Shown: positions 45,750 to 54,893, counted from the stretch's first letter. The stretch is DNA of 54,893 nt from Oscillatoriales cyanobacterium (GCA_004294385.1 REAP01000053.1:1-54893), one strand, 5' to 3'. Numbers and translations: made by a program. The notes: a model not told the origin generated them from the letters alone.

Positions 45750-45827
45750 TTACATACTCTACTTTTTTTCAACGATATTATAGCAACCGCCAAGGTGGTT
45801 AAGGCATTTATGCGATCGTTCCCTGAG

Positions 45828-45888
45828 CCCAACGACTGCGTTTATCCTGAGCGTAGTCGAAGGGCTCAGGATAAACGCAGTCGTTGGG
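45828..45888. repeat. Perfect 25-bp inverted repeat between GT and flippase genes
   Basis: Arms 45828-45852 and 45864-45888 (CCCAACGACTGCGTTTATCC then TGAGC, and complement) around an 11-base loop GTAGTCGAAGG. It contains the CCTGAGC...GTCGAAGGG motif seen elsewhere. A 9-bp tandem repeat (AAATCCGTT) follows at about 45931-45965. Confidence 0.85.
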
Positions 45889-45980
45889 TTCAATGACTAA
45901 AGCGCCTTGGCGCATTATACCCATTAACATCCATCCGTTAAATCCGTTAAATCCGTTATACAATCCGTTGCCGAACTTGT

Positions 45981-47327
45981 TTATTTCCTAGATAAAAACT
46001 CACGTATCTCCTTGATAATACCTATCATAAAAATAGCCTTCGTTTGCATCCAAAACATCTTTCTAGTTTCTGGATAAAATATGTGAGCTACATAAGAAGC
46101 CGCCATTTGTGCAATCAGAGTTGCAATAGCTGCTCCCAAACCACCATAGCGGGGAATTAAAATCAAATTTAATATAATGTTGATAACTCCACCCACAGCC
46201 GTTGTAGCAGCAGAAAGATTCAACAACCCTTCCGTGACCAACCACGTACTTCTGGCGATTCCCAAACAGACAAACAGCCCAGCCCAAATCAGGACTACTA
46301 AAGAAGGGGCAGCACCAATGTAGTTTTCCCCATATAGAATATTCACGATCGGCTCCGCGAACAGCATCACAGGAATTGCCACCGCGTATGATATTAAAGC
46401 CATTAAATATAAAAGCTTTTGCAGGCGATCGTTATAAAGAGTTTCACTAATATCTTTAGCTTTAACAATCGACGGAAAAACTGAACCAACTATCGCCATA
46501 GGCACAAAATACCATAGTCCAGAAACTTTGACGGCGGCGGCATATAGTCCTAATTCTTCAGCACTACTAAGCTGTTTCATCATAATCTGATCGATCTGCA
46601 TATAAATGAAGATCATGAAGTCCGACAAAATCATCGGCCAGCTTTGCTGGAGCAGTTTCACAGCAAGCTTCCCGCTGAATTTCCACCTTAATATTTTATT
46701 CCCATTCACTTGATAAACAATCGCCGCTCCCAAAGCCCTCAAAGCAGACTCCGTAGCAATCACCCAGGAAAATGCGATCAATGAAGCTCGGAAATTAATG
46801 AGCATAATTTTAACTACACTCATACTTAAATAAGCGACATTCGCAGACATAACAGTATATTTTGATTGCACTTGTGACTGAAACCAAAAATCGATCGTTT
46901 CAAAAGGTTGAAACAGGGTCAATAATGCTGCTACACCTACCAACAATTGAGTGGAAGGTTCCGTAGGATTCAAGACAATTACTGTTCCTACAGTTAACAA
47001 CAAGGCTATCAAACTACCGATGTTTTTTAAGACAAAAGCCGTACCGAGAATTTCTTCCTTATTAGATGAATCTCTAGATAGATCGCGAATCACGATCGAA
47101 TTTAACCCAAGGTTAGCAATCGGAGCAAATAGTCCGGCTGTCGCGATCGCATAATTGAGCAACCCAAATCCCTCCGGTTGTAGGTAACGAGCCACCCAAA
47201 GCCCTACTAGCAAACCCATACCTAGCTGCAATATCTTATCAGCAAATAGCCAAGTTGTGTTGGCAATCACCTTACGCAGTCCTGGGCTGAGTCGATCGAT
47301 AAACCCAAAGAGCTTGTCTAATATCAT
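45981..47327 (-). CDS. Wzx-type polysaccharide flippase
   Basis: 448 residues with about 12-14 hydrophobic segments of the MATE-like PST/Wzx superfamily (NTTWLFADKILQLGMGLLVG, FGLLNYAIATAGLFAPIANL, GLNSIVIRDLSRD, WWFGSS-free tail). It would move lipid-linked repeat units across the plasma membrane. It lies directly next to the polymerase/ligase gene, as in Wzx/Wzy-dependent clusters. Confidence 0.88.
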   Translation of the reverse strand: MILDKLFGFIDRLSPGLRKVIANTTWLFADKILQLGMGLLVGLWVARYLQPEGFGLLNYAIATAGLFAPIANLGLNSIVIRDLSRDSSNKEEILGTAFVLKNIGSLIALLLTVGTVIVLNPTEPSTQLLVGVAALLTLFQPFETIDFWFQSQVQSKYTVMSANVAYLSMSVVKIMLINFRASLIAFSWVIATESALRALGAAIVYQVNGNKILRWKFSGKLAVKLLQQSWPMILSDFMIFIYMQIDQIMMKQLSSAEELGLYAAAVKVSGLWYFVPMAIVGSVFPSIVKAKDISETLYNDRLQKLLYLMALISYAVAIPVMLFAEPIVNILYGENYIGAAPSLVVLIWAGLFVCLGIARSTWLVTEGLLNLSAATTAVGGVINIILNLILIPRYGGLGAAIATLIAQMAASYVAHIFYPETRKMFWMQTKAIFMIGIIKEIREFLSRK

Positions 47328-47381
47328 AAATTTTCGATTCGTTACACAGCAGGTAATTTTTTGAAAGAGCCCTCTTTCCGT

Positions 47382-48725
47382 TCAAGTCTTTTCTGAAATG
47401 TCTAGGCTAAGGCGGACTGACATCACAATGTACCAAAACCAAACGCTGGTTGTCCCAAAAAGACCTGTTTCCGTAAGGTTTGTCATTAGTGTATACGTCA
47501 AGATGAAAAGAGGCAAGCCAGCTTCGGGCAGTTTTGCGCGGGTTAAATACACCACTCCCTTCACAATATTGTTTAAAAATGAAAACATAAATAATATCAA
47601 TCCCCCCCAACCTAAATCGCAGGCTAAGTCTAAAAACCCATTGTGAGAATGAGGCGGGACAAATTGGCTTTTAACTACGATAATAGTGTGAGCCGGATTT
47701 TCCAAACCGCGCCAAGATTGCCAAAAACCTGCAACTCCATACCCAAGCAGAGGTCGCTCATTGATTTTATCCATGATTAGTGGCCAAAATTCCGTTCGCC
47801 CCGTCAACGTCATATCTTTTTTGAGACCATCAACAACGATCGCCTCCAGATTATTAATCACCACAATTGCTAGACCAATACTAATGATTAGGAAAAGTAT
47901 GACTGAAATGACCGCCCACTGAACCGGCAAATTTTTGATCACACTGAGATAAAACCAAAGACCCAATAAAATAATAACTAAGATTCTACTAGCCCCGCTA
48001 CATCCTTTTTGGACTCCCAAGGAAGCCAACAAACCGAAGACAATCGCCAAACGGCGATTTTTCGGGGAGTAAAAGGCAAACAAAAACCACAAAACTGCTG
48101 TTTGAGCCATGAAAAATGAAAACTGATTCTTATGGCCCAATATTCCATTCCAACACCCAGCCTCATCCCCATTAGTTTTGACCAAACTCCATAACAGAAC
48201 GAACAAGTTAACCGTGCGCCACCAAGGATATAGGTCTTGCCAACTATATTGCTTTCCTATGTAGATAGCAATAACTGTTGTTTCTAAAATCACTAAACCA
48301 TTTTTTAAGCTAACATCAGTAGAATTTGACCACAATGCCGAAACAGAGATCATTAACAAAAGCAGCGCTAAACACGGATCGCTACTCATCGTTATAAATA
48401 ACGCTTTTAAATAATCTTTCAGCGTAGAACGCAGCCGAGGAGATAATATGAATAGGAAAGCACCATAGATTGCGATATATCCGATCACAGTGGGTGCAGT
48501 TGTCTCACGACCAGCCATCACCGCCGGGTGCAACTTGATAAAAGGCATCACTCCCGCACCGGTTGCTCCCGAAATAGCAAACAAAAATATGCCTGCCAGA
48601 ATTTTTTCTACATGGATTGCGAATTTTTTATCCCTGGCGACTGCGTTATACATCAACAGCAGTGCAATAACAGCGATCGCCACAATAATCAGCAAAAATA
48701 AAGGCTCGCGGAGAATTTCTTTCAT
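47382..48725 (-). CDS. O-antigen ligase/polymerase family protein (Wzy/WaaL-like)
   Basis: 447 residues with about 11 hydrophobic segments and the Wzy_C-type periplasmic loop LTGRTEFWPLIMDKINERPL, LGYGVAGFW and PPHSHNGFLDLACDLGWGGL. The LTGR and HNGFLD motifs are characteristic. It would polymerise or ligate the repeat units. First gene of the minus-strand unit, divergent from the export gene. Confidence 0.88.
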   Translation of the reverse strand: MKEILREPLFLLIIVAIAVIALLLMYNAVARDKKFAIHVEKILAGIFLFAISGATGAGVMPFIKLHPAVMAGRETTAPTVIGYIAIYGAFLFILSPRLRSTLKDYLKALFITMSSDPCLALLLLMISVSALWSNSTDVSLKNGLVILETTVIAIYIGKQYSWQDLYPWWRTVNLFVLLWSLVKTNGDEAGCWNGILGHKNQFSFFMAQTAVLWFLFAFYSPKNRRLAIVFGLLASLGVQKGCSGASRILVIILLGLWFYLSVIKNLPVQWAVISVILFLIISIGLAIVVINNLEAIVVDGLKKDMTLTGRTEFWPLIMDKINERPLLGYGVAGFWQSWRGLENPAHTIIVVKSQFVPPHSHNGFLDLACDLGWGGLILFMFSFLNNIVKGVVYLTRAKLPEAGLPLFILTYTLMTNLTETGLFGTTSVWFWYIVMSVRLSLDISEKT

Positions 48726-48960
48726 TTACAGTACCGACCTTAAATATTTCTTCTTATTTGGCTGTATAGCAAAAATTCACTAAGAGCGGTTCTGTCTTTA
48801 AATATAATCAACGTTTCTCAAAATTGCCAGAGCGATCGAGCCGGTGACTTAAGTATTTTCTGTTCTGATGAATGCCTTTTGCCTTCTGTCTTTTACTTAT
48901 AACCGATAGTTTGGCGTTTTTCATCAACTAGGTTAGGTTAGAGTAACTAATCAAATTACA
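48726..48960. promoter_or_regulatory. Divergent intergenic region of the polysaccharide cluster
   Basis: 235 bases between the divergent wzy-like and wza-like genes must hold the promoters for both arms. It is AT-rich, with GTTAGGTTAGAGTAACTAA near the plus-strand gene. I cannot assign a defined operator. Confidence 0.4.
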
Positions 48961-50463
48961 TTGTATATTGTGAACGCAAGTTTGCCCAGACAAATAATCC
49001 CAATACTGGCTGGTCTGAGCCTGTTAGCTATAACTGATGTAGCTTCTCCCCAGCCGACAATCGCCCAGCGACCAACTTCACGAAATGCCACTCCCGCTCC
49101 TGCGAGAGTCAGACCCTCGAACGCCAGCGGGACTTACACTCTAGGAGGCGGAGACAACATCCGCATCGATATTTTCGACTTGCCTCAATTTAGTGGCAGC
49201 TACCAAATTCCGGCTGGTGGCGTGATCCAATTACCTCTCATTGGCAGTATCTCGATCCAAGGACTGACTCTGGAAGAAGCAAGTACGGCTATTTCCAAAG
49301 CCTACAGACCGATTCTCAAACGCCCCCAGGTTACACTTAGTCTGCAAGCAACGCGGCCTCTCAACGTCTGGATTTCAGGAGAAGTTAACCGCCCAGGGTC
49401 TTATACCATTGCGCTCAACTCAGGAGCAGGTAATGTCCCTTCCGTACAATTTCCCACTTTAGTACAAGCTGTGGAAAAAGCTCAGGGCGTGACCCAAGTC
49501 GCTGACATTCGGCGGGTCGAGCTGCGCCGAAAAGTGGGCGGAGTTGGGAGAGTCCAAATCACGACCTTTGATCTGTGGGAATACTTACAAACAGGCAATG
49601 TGCCTGTGGATATTACTTTGCGGGATGGAGATACCATTTTCGTACCCACTGCGACCGCAGTGAATCTAGGAGAAGCCCGCCAAATTGCTGTTTCTACCTT
49701 TGCCTCCCCCGCCAATCAAGCTCGGACAGTGGCAGTGGTAGGAGAAGTTGTCCGACCGGGGCGTTATGTTGTAGTCGGAGGAGACACTTTATCCGGCCAA
49801 AGCGTCCAAGGATTGCCAACTGTGACGCGGGCGATTCAGCTAGCTGGAGGTCTCAAGCCTCAAGCTGACATTCGCCAAGTTCTAGTGCGTCGCCCCACCA
49901 GTGCTGGTAAGGAAAAAATCTTTACTGTCAACCTCTGGCAACTCCTGGAAAGCGGTGATGTCAATCAAGACACGATTGTGCAAGACGGAGATTCTATCGT
50001 CATTCTCACTGCGACGGAAATCAATCCAGCAGAAATATCTCAAATCGCGGAGGCTAGCTTTTCTCCGGCTAAGATTCAAGTGAACGTGGTGGGAGAAATA
50101 GTTAGGCCTGGAGTGGTGGAGGTGGCAAGTAATACTACGCTGAACCAAGCGTTGCTGGCGGCAGGAGGATTCAACAGCACTAGAGCCAAAAAAACTTCTG
50201 TGGAACTGATCCGCCTCAATTTTGATGGCACTGTTTCTCGGCGCATGGTAGAAATTGATTTTGCTCAAGGAATCAATGAGCTGAGCAACCCCCTCGTCCG
50301 AAGTAAAGATATCATTGTCGTCAGGCGGTCTGCCACAGCCGGAGTAATAGACAACATTAATCTGATTTTAAATCCCGCTGCTGCCGTTCTGGCAATACCC
50401 AGCACTGGCAATGCGATCCTATCATTGCTGAGCAATTTGGGACTGATCAGATTGCCTAAATAA
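48961..50463 (+). CDS. Wza-type polysaccharide export protein with SLBB domains
   Basis: 500 residues. A signal peptide (PRQIIPILAGLSLLAITDVA) is followed by a poly-export domain (GTYTLGGGDNIRIDIFDLP, about 57-145) and three SLBB-type repeats marked by SGEVNRPGSY, VGEVVRPGRY and VGEIVRPGVV (about 142, 260, 376). Outer-membrane or periplasmic export channel component. Start TTG 48961 or GTG 48970; neither has a clear Shine-Dalgarno. The Wzc-like gene follows 47 bases later. Confidence 0.88.
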   Translation: MYIVNASLPRQIIPILAGLSLLAITDVASPQPTIAQRPTSRNATPAPARVRPSNASGTYTLGGGDNIRIDIFDLPQFSGSYQIPAGGVIQLPLIGSISIQGLTLEEASTAISKAYRPILKRPQVTLSLQATRPLNVWISGEVNRPGSYTIALNSGAGNVPSVQFPTLVQAVEKAQGVTQVADIRRVELRRKVGGVGRVQITTFDLWEYLQTGNVPVDITLRDGDTIFVPTATAVNLGEARQIAVSTFASPANQARTVAVVGEVVRPGRYVVVGGDTLSGQSVQGLPTVTRAIQLAGGLKPQADIRQVLVRRPTSAGKEKIFTVNLWQLLESGDVNQDTIVQDGDSIVILTATEINPAEISQIAEASFSPAKIQVNVVGEIVRPGVVEVASNTTLNQALLAAGGFNSTRAKKTSVELIRLNFDGTVSRRMVEIDFAQGINELSNPLVRSKDIIVVRRSATAGVIDNINLILNPAAAVLAIPSTGNAILSLLSNLGLIRLPK

Positions 50464-50510
50464 AAATTGTTAGCGAGGGTTGATTAACACTAGGAGTCAT
50501 CAAAAAAAAT

Positions 50511-52856
50511 ATGAGTACAGGATATAATTTCCAGCCAACGGTCTCGAAGCGCAATGGAGTTCAGCCTCAAGCAGCGCATGGTATCTCTCTAGGGAATAAC
50601 GAAATTAGCGATGAGCAACAGCCTTTGGATTTGGGTTGGTTGTTTGCTGTAGTCCAAAGAAGAATGGGGATTATGGTGGCGATCGCACTTTTGCTGGGCG
50701 GAATTTCCGGGTCACTGGTACTGTGGAAAACCAAGAAAATCACCAAGTTCTATCAAGGTGGCTTCCAGGTTTTAGTAGAGCCAATCACGGCTGAAGGTCG
50801 ATTGTCTCAATTGTTGATCCAGTCTCAGAGTGCTAATTTTAGTGCTGATGAAGTTAACAAAGTTGGTTCCTCTGTCGAAGACAGCAGCATGGTAGATTAT
50901 CCGACTCTGTTACGAGTTCTCAAGAGCCCCAAACTTTTGATACCGCTATTAGAGAAAGTGCAAGCCAATTATGCAGATATTACCTACACACAAATCAACA
51001 ACAATTTAAAAATCAACCGGATTACCTACGCCAAAGATGGGAAAGAAGCTGGCACGAAAATTATAGAGTTCACTTATCAGGATAAAGACCCGAATAAAAT
51101 TCAGTTTGTTTTAGGTACTGTTTCTAAATACTATCTAGAGTATAGCCGCCAAGAGCGCCTGAAGCAGACGACAAGAGGTATGGCGTACATTGATAGCCAA
51201 CTCCCAGCGCTGCGGATGCGAGTAGATAAGCTCCAGCGGCAATTGCAATTGCTACGACAGCAAGCTAACCTGAGTTTGCCAGATCAAACCAGTAAAAGCT
51301 TCACTGACCAAGCGAGCGGTATTAGCTCTCAGCAAATTTCTCTTGAAGCGCAACTTGCTGAAACGAGGAAGTTGTACAAAAATCTTAAGGAGCAGCTAAG
51401 TCAAGGAAATACAACCGGAGTAGTGGCGATCAATCCTAAAATGTATGAGGGATTAGTAGGTCAGCTACAGGTGATAGAAACTCAACTGGCAGTTAGTTCT
51501 ACCCAATATCGTGAGGACAGTCCGCCGATGCAGTCTTTGCGAGAAAAGCAGAAAAATATGCGCCGCCTGTTGGAGAAAGAGGTTGAATCGACGATCGAGA
51601 CTGTGGCAGGCCAAATCAAGCAGCTAGAAGCTCGGCAGCGCAGCCTGATGGCGAGTGAAAGTAATCTGAATAAAACCATTAAAGATTTGCCTTCAGTCAT
51701 GCGACAGTATGGGGATTTGGAGCGAGAGTTAGGGGTGGCGACAGAGAGTTTGAAGGTGTTTTTGTCTAAACGAGAAACGCTGAAGCTAGGTGTGGGGCAG
51801 CAGGACACGCCGTGGACGGTGATCAATGAACCTTCGATCATGACTGATGAAGGGGGCAGTCCTTTATCGGTGACTGCTACAAATAAGACGAAAAATTTGG
51901 CGATCGCATTAGTATTGAGTGTCCTGTTTGGTGTGGCTGTGGGTTTTCTGGTTGAGGTTCTCAACAGGGTTTTCCACACGCCGGAAGAAGTGAAGTGGGG
52001 AACTAAACTACCGATCTTAGGTGTGGTACCCCGATCGCAAAAACTCAAGAAAATTACCATAAAATCGAACCATCGCGCACCTGGGGTGAAGAGTGTTGCC
52101 GATGATTCGGCAAAGAGTCGGCAGTTACAGGCGGGGCGCAATCAGTTTCGCGCCGATTTCGATTATTACTTTTTAGAAGCATTTGGCTCCCTTTATACAA
52201 ATCTCCGGTTGCTAAGTCCAGGGATATCAATGCGTTCCTTGGCGATCACTTCAGCGGTAAAAGGCGATGGGAAGTCTACCATTGCTTTTTATCTGGCGAA
52301 GACGGCGGCGAGTGTTGGTCTGCGAGTGTTGCTGGTAGATGCAGATTTGCGCTTACCTCAACTTCACCTCCAGTTGGGTTTGCCAAACGTGCGCGGCCTG
52401 GGCGATGTGGTTGCGACAGATCTGAGCCTCAATGACGCAATTCAAAAATCGCCAGAAGAAGATAACCTGTTTGTGCTGACTGCTGGCCATAATCCCCATG
52501 ACCCGATTAAACTGTTGTCATCCAAGAAAATGCTTTATATGATGGAGCAATTTCAAACCTTTTTTGACTTGGTAATTTATGACACTCCACCGCTGGTGGG
52601 GCTAGCGGATGCACATATCCTGGCGGCTCAGACTGATGGTACATTGCTAGTGGTGAAGATCGATCGCACCGATCGCTCTCTGGTCACTAAAGCATTAGAA
52701 GGATTAAAAATTTCCGGTGCTTCTGTTTTAGGAACTGTTGTGAATGGGATTAAAGGCTCTAAGCAAGCCTCGTCGCCTCGATCAATGGGTTTTGAGACTG
52801 TCTATAACAATCAACTCCCGGTTTTGGGTAATAAAAGGCCAGATAATCATCTCTGA
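50511..52856 (+). CDS. Wzc-type polysaccharide co-polymerase and tyrosine autokinase
   Basis: 781 residues. Wzz domain with two membrane helices (about 50-72 and 461-485) flanking a long coiled-coil region. The cytoplasmic BY-kinase domain has Walker A KGDGKST (about 583), Walker A' VLLVDADLRLPQ and Walker B LVIYDTPPLVGLADA. It controls chain length and export together with the Wza-type protein. The C-terminal tail has only one Tyr (ETVYNNQ), not the usual tyrosine cluster, so autophosphorylation may differ. An inverted repeat at 52882-52920 may end the transcript. Confidence 0.9.
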   Translation: MSTGYNFQPTVSKRNGVQPQAAHGISLGNNEISDEQQPLDLGWLFAVVQRRMGIMVAIALLLGGISGSLVLWKTKKITKFYQGGFQVLVEPITAEGRLSQLLIQSQSANFSADEVNKVGSSVEDSSMVDYPTLLRVLKSPKLLIPLLEKVQANYADITYTQINNNLKINRITYAKDGKEAGTKIIEFTYQDKDPNKIQFVLGTVSKYYLEYSRQERLKQTTRGMAYIDSQLPALRMRVDKLQRQLQLLRQQANLSLPDQTSKSFTDQASGISSQQISLEAQLAETRKLYKNLKEQLSQGNTTGVVAINPKMYEGLVGQLQVIETQLAVSSTQYREDSPPMQSLREKQKNMRRLLEKEVESTIETVAGQIKQLEARQRSLMASESNLNKTIKDLPSVMRQYGDLERELGVATESLKVFLSKRETLKLGVGQQDTPWTVINEPSIMTDEGGSPLSVTATNKTKNLAIALVLSVLFGVAVGFLVEVLNRVFHTPEEVKWGTKLPILGVVPRSQKLKKITIKSNHRAPGVKSVADDSAKSRQLQAGRNQFRADFDYYFLEAFGSLYTNLRLLSPGISMRSLAITSAVKGDGKSTIAFYLAKTAASVGLRVLLVDADLRLPQLHLQLGLPNVRGLGDVVATDLSLNDAIQKSPEEDNLFVLTAGHNPHDPIKLLSSKKMLYMMEQFQTFFDLVIYDTPPLVGLADAHILAAQTDGTLLVVKIDRTDRSLVTKALEGLKISGASVLGTVVNGIKGSKQASSPRSMGFETVYNNQLPVLGNKRPDNHL

Positions 52857-52881
52857 GCTTGACTCTGACTTGCCCCTACCC

Positions 52882-52920
52882 TTGTCGGTATTCTGCTAGC
52901 AGAGAACAGGATACCGACAA
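52882..52920 (+). terminator. Stem-loop after the Wzc-type gene
   Basis: TTGTCGGTAT and ATACCGACAA with a 19-base loop that itself contains CTGCTAGCAG; no T-run follows, so termination is only likely. Confidence 0.5.
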
Positions 52921-53402
52921 AATCAGACTTTGAGGCAAAAATGCTATTCTTGAGATAACGGTGATAAACTAGCAAATAGAGCTATCTCTGTCAACCGAGA
53001 TTTCTCGGTAATTTTAATAAAAAGTAAGATAGTCAACAAAAGTGGGTAACTTATATTTAACCAGGGGTGTCAAGAGTTGGCGTGATACTTAGTTGTGTCT
53101 AAGTTTTACATAAAAATCGGGTCAAATCTGTGTAGGCATCTACAGGAAAAAAAGTTAGAATTTGCACAAAAACGGTAATATATATGGCGGTACATTACCA
53201 AAACTTCGTAAAAATTTCAACGCAGAAACTAGGTAGAAATATGTTTGTTACCCTGGTCTAAAGACACGCTTGTTTGCAAAAGCAATCCCCGCAGGTTAAA
53301 ACTGCCTTAGTCGTGGCTCGCACGGGCTACGTCGAACCATCCCTCTCAGGTCTAAAGACTCTGAGTTTCCCACTTACCGAGTATTTTTATGAGTGTATTT
53401 TT
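52921..53402. other. Intergenic leader of the response-regulator gene
   Basis: AT-rich, no gene supported. A frame open from 53274 in phase with the regulator gives no sensible protein; ATGAGTGTATTTTT just before the true start is a near-duplicate of the start region. Confidence 0.5.
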
Positions 53403-53768
53403 ATGAGTACAGTTATGGTTGTTGATGATAGCGTAACTCTGCGGGAGATGATCGCTGACTTGCTCAAGGGTAGAGGACTGAATGTCACGGTAGCTAGTGA
53501 TGGCGTAGAAGCTCTAGAGCAAATCAAGGCCAACCGCCCTGATTTGGTCGTTTTGGATATCGTGATGCCTCGGATGAATGGCTATGAAGTTTGTCGCCGA
53601 CTCAAAAGTGACCCCAAAACTCAGAATTTGCCGGTAGTTATGTGTTCTAGCAAAAGCGAGGAGTTCGATCGCTACTGGGGAATGAAGCAAGGGGCTGACG
53701 CTTATATCGCTAAACCGTTTCACCCTCAAGAATTGGTCGGCACTATTAAGCAATTGTTACGGGGTTGA
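53403..53768 (+). CDS. CheY-like single-domain response regulator
   Basis: 121 residues from ATG 53403 (MSTVMVVDDSVTLREMIADL). The acidic pair DD lies at about 8-9, the phosphoacceptor Asp in LVVLDIVMPRMNGYEVC, the switch region VVMCSSKSEEFD and the conserved Lys in YIAKPFHPQEL. No output domain. It resembles PilG/PilH/CheY receivers of twitching and phototaxis pathways, but no partner is nearby. An earlier start at 53274 is rejected because the extension lacks family similarity. Confidence 0.9.
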   Translation: MSTVMVVDDSVTLREMIADLLKGRGLNVTVASDGVEALEQIKANRPDLVVLDIVMPRMNGYEVCRRLKSDPKTQNLPVVMCSSKSEEFDRYWGMKQGADAYIAKPFHPQELVGTIKQLLRG

Positions 53769-53849
53769 TAGCTGTTGACAATTTATCTAGATTTACCTAG
53801 GATTGAGAGAGTGAATTCTGGGTAAAACATGAATTGACCGGGAGAATCA

Positions 53850-54893
53850 ATGGCTACCCTAACTTATTGCAAAGGCTTGCCCACGCCTGTACATGAGCTT
53901 AACGAACTCGGAAAAACAGATTTTGAGATGTTTTTAGGCGCTTACGCCCAGATTTTTAGGGCTGCAAGCATTCAAACAGTTGACCACTTACTGTTTGACG
54001 CAGAGTTCAAAAAATCCGAGTGGAACACGCATTTACAGCAAACCTACGGCATCAATAAGCGCCACGCCAATGGCGTAATCAGTTCCGCCTCATGTCGTGT
54101 GGACGGCGCAAAGGCACACAGGATTTTGCACCTAAAAACTCTTGAAGGAAAGATTAAATATATTAGTGCGTGGCTCAAGAAAGCCGAACGCAAGTTGGTA
54201 TTAGCTCGTAAGTTTTATGCCAAGAGAAAATGGCAAAACTCAAAAACAGGTTGTAATTTTCCAATTGCTTGCTCACTTCAGTATAGATCCACAAACTGGC
54301 AGAATTTACGCTTTCAAATCCATAATAAAAAACGTAAATTAGCCTTATTTATTAAGAGAATCGAACACTTGAGACTTAAGCCAATCAAAGTTTTTGTACC
54401 TCGCAGTGATATTTTTGTCGTCGGCTCCAAGGATGAATCTTTTGGCAATCAAGTCTGTCAGTGGAATGGGGATAAAATAACTTTTCGAGTCCCTAAATAC
54501 TTAGAGTTGCGATTTGGAAAAACCGTGTTCTCTCAGATTGGTGATTTCAGTCATAATGTCAACAGACTGCCAGAATGCGGGGCTAAAACTTGGCATTTCT
54601 ATCGCAAGAATGGAAAGTGGGTGACAGCCGTGCAGTTTACCCCAAATCCCGTGAAGCAGGTTTCTAGAGAGAGAATGTACGGTTGTATTGGTATCGACAT
54701 GAATCCCGGTTCTATTGGGTGGGCTTATGTCGATTCTGAAGGGAACCTCAAAGCCAAAGGGCAGATCCCATTGCAGATGGGTTTACCCTCTGGGAAACAA
54801 CAGGCTCAAATTGTTGATGCCTGTCTGCAACTAGCTGTAAAAGCCACGGAATTTGAATGTCCTGTGGTTTGTGAAGAACTTGATTTCTCAACA
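53850..54893 (+). CDS. TnpB-related RuvC-like nuclease/transposase accessory protein (5' part, cut by window edge)
   Basis: 348 codons, open to the window end. ATG 53850 follows GGGAG. After a Lys/Arg-rich N-terminal region (about 60-160) comes a RuvC-I motif CIGIDMNPGSIGWAYVDSEG with Asp283, and then the RuvC-II-like VVCEELDFST with Glu342. This order and the spacing fit the large TnpB-related proteins annotated with IS200/IS605 elements in cyanobacteria. The zinc-finger and RuvC-III parts would lie beyond the window. TnpB proteins are RNA-guided DNA nucleases; activity here is inference. No TnpA is seen upstream. Confidence 0.75.
   Translation, partial: MATLTYCKGLPTPVHELNELGKTDFEMFLGAYAQIFRAASIQTVDHLLFDAEFKKSEWNTHLQQTYGINKRHANGVISSASCRVDGAKAHRILHLKTLEGKIKYISAWLKKAERKLVLARKFYAKRKWQNSKTGCNFPIACSLQYRSTNWQNLRFQIHNKKRKLALFIKRIEHLRLKPIKVFVPRSDIFVVGSKDESFGNQVCQWNGDKITFRVPKYLELRFGKTVFSQIGDFSHNVNRLPECGAKTWHFYRKNGKWVTAVQFTPNPVKQVSRERMYGCIGIDMNPGSIGWAYVDSEGNLKAKGQIPLQMGLPSGKQQAQIVDACLQLAVKATEFECPVVCEELDFST

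Noticed and set aside
53850..54893. Cas12k effector of a CRISPR-associated transposon
   Set aside because: The N terminus does not look like Cas12k and an intact RuvC-I Asp is present; the motif order fits TnpB-related proteins better.
1..54893. tRNA, rRNA or known riboswitch genes
   Set aside because: I found no cloverleaf with conserved T-loop or other recognisable RNA motif by eye; small RNAs cannot be excluded.

Overview
The window looks like chromosome of a filamentous, non-heterocystous cyanobacterium (Oscillatoriales/Microcoleus-like; the lineage is my inference). The evidence is photosynthesis and thylakoid genes (ndhS, cpcT, thf1, hemF), a cyanobacterial-type hfq beside dapF, many GCGATCGC (HIP1) octamers, and dense seven-base tandem repeats of the cyanobacterial STRR kind in the intergenic spaces.

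Layout. 1-3.4 kb: two unknown small genes, a small gene interrupted by a hairpin repeat, an N-terminally truncated Ser/Thr kinase, a HAS-barrel protein and ndhS. 3.4-10.3 kb: housekeeping genes (mrp, hemF, a STAS protein, cpcT, thf1, a ComFB-family protein, an M23 peptidase). 11.2-14.2 kb: a 982-residue coiled-coil/TPR/FGE-fold protein whose 3' end looks like the variable repeat of a diversity-generating retroelement, followed by three 85-bp palindromic repeats. 14.6-22.6 kb: a KefC-type antiporter, hfq, dapF, a PD-(D/E)XK-like protein, an AlaC/DapL-like aminotransferase and a GldA-like dehydrogenase, all embedded in heptamer arrays and two MITE-like elements. 23.3-30.4 kb: two giant ORFs in one reading frame separated by a single TAA; they carry LamG, FCCH-like, beta-trefoil and coiled-coil domains plus amphipathic beta segments. 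30.4-33.7 kb: a patchy accessory stretch with broken genes, a lipoprotein, a RelE-type toxin-antitoxin pair, a WD40 remnant and an orphan polymorphic-toxin-like/immunity-like pair. 33.7-37.7 kb: aspA, a small unknown gene, a DUF362 protein and a glycosyltransferase remnant. 37.8-52.9 kb: an exopolysaccharide cluster. Its sugar-modifying, transferase, flippase (Wzx) and polymerase/ligase (Wzy) genes lie on the minus strand, and the export (Wza) and chain-length/tyrosine-kinase (Wzc) genes diverge on the plus strand. No initiating phosphoglycosyltransferase is visible. 53.4 kb to the end: a CheY-like regulator and the 5' part of a TnpB-related RuvC nuclease cut by the window edge.

The most notable signals are the putative DGR target at 11.2-14.2 kb, the in-frame split giant protein pair at 23-30 kb, and a window-wide rule for the heptamer arrays: each repeat class has a fixed strand polarity relative to the gene end it touches, and stop codons often lie inside the first repeat unit.
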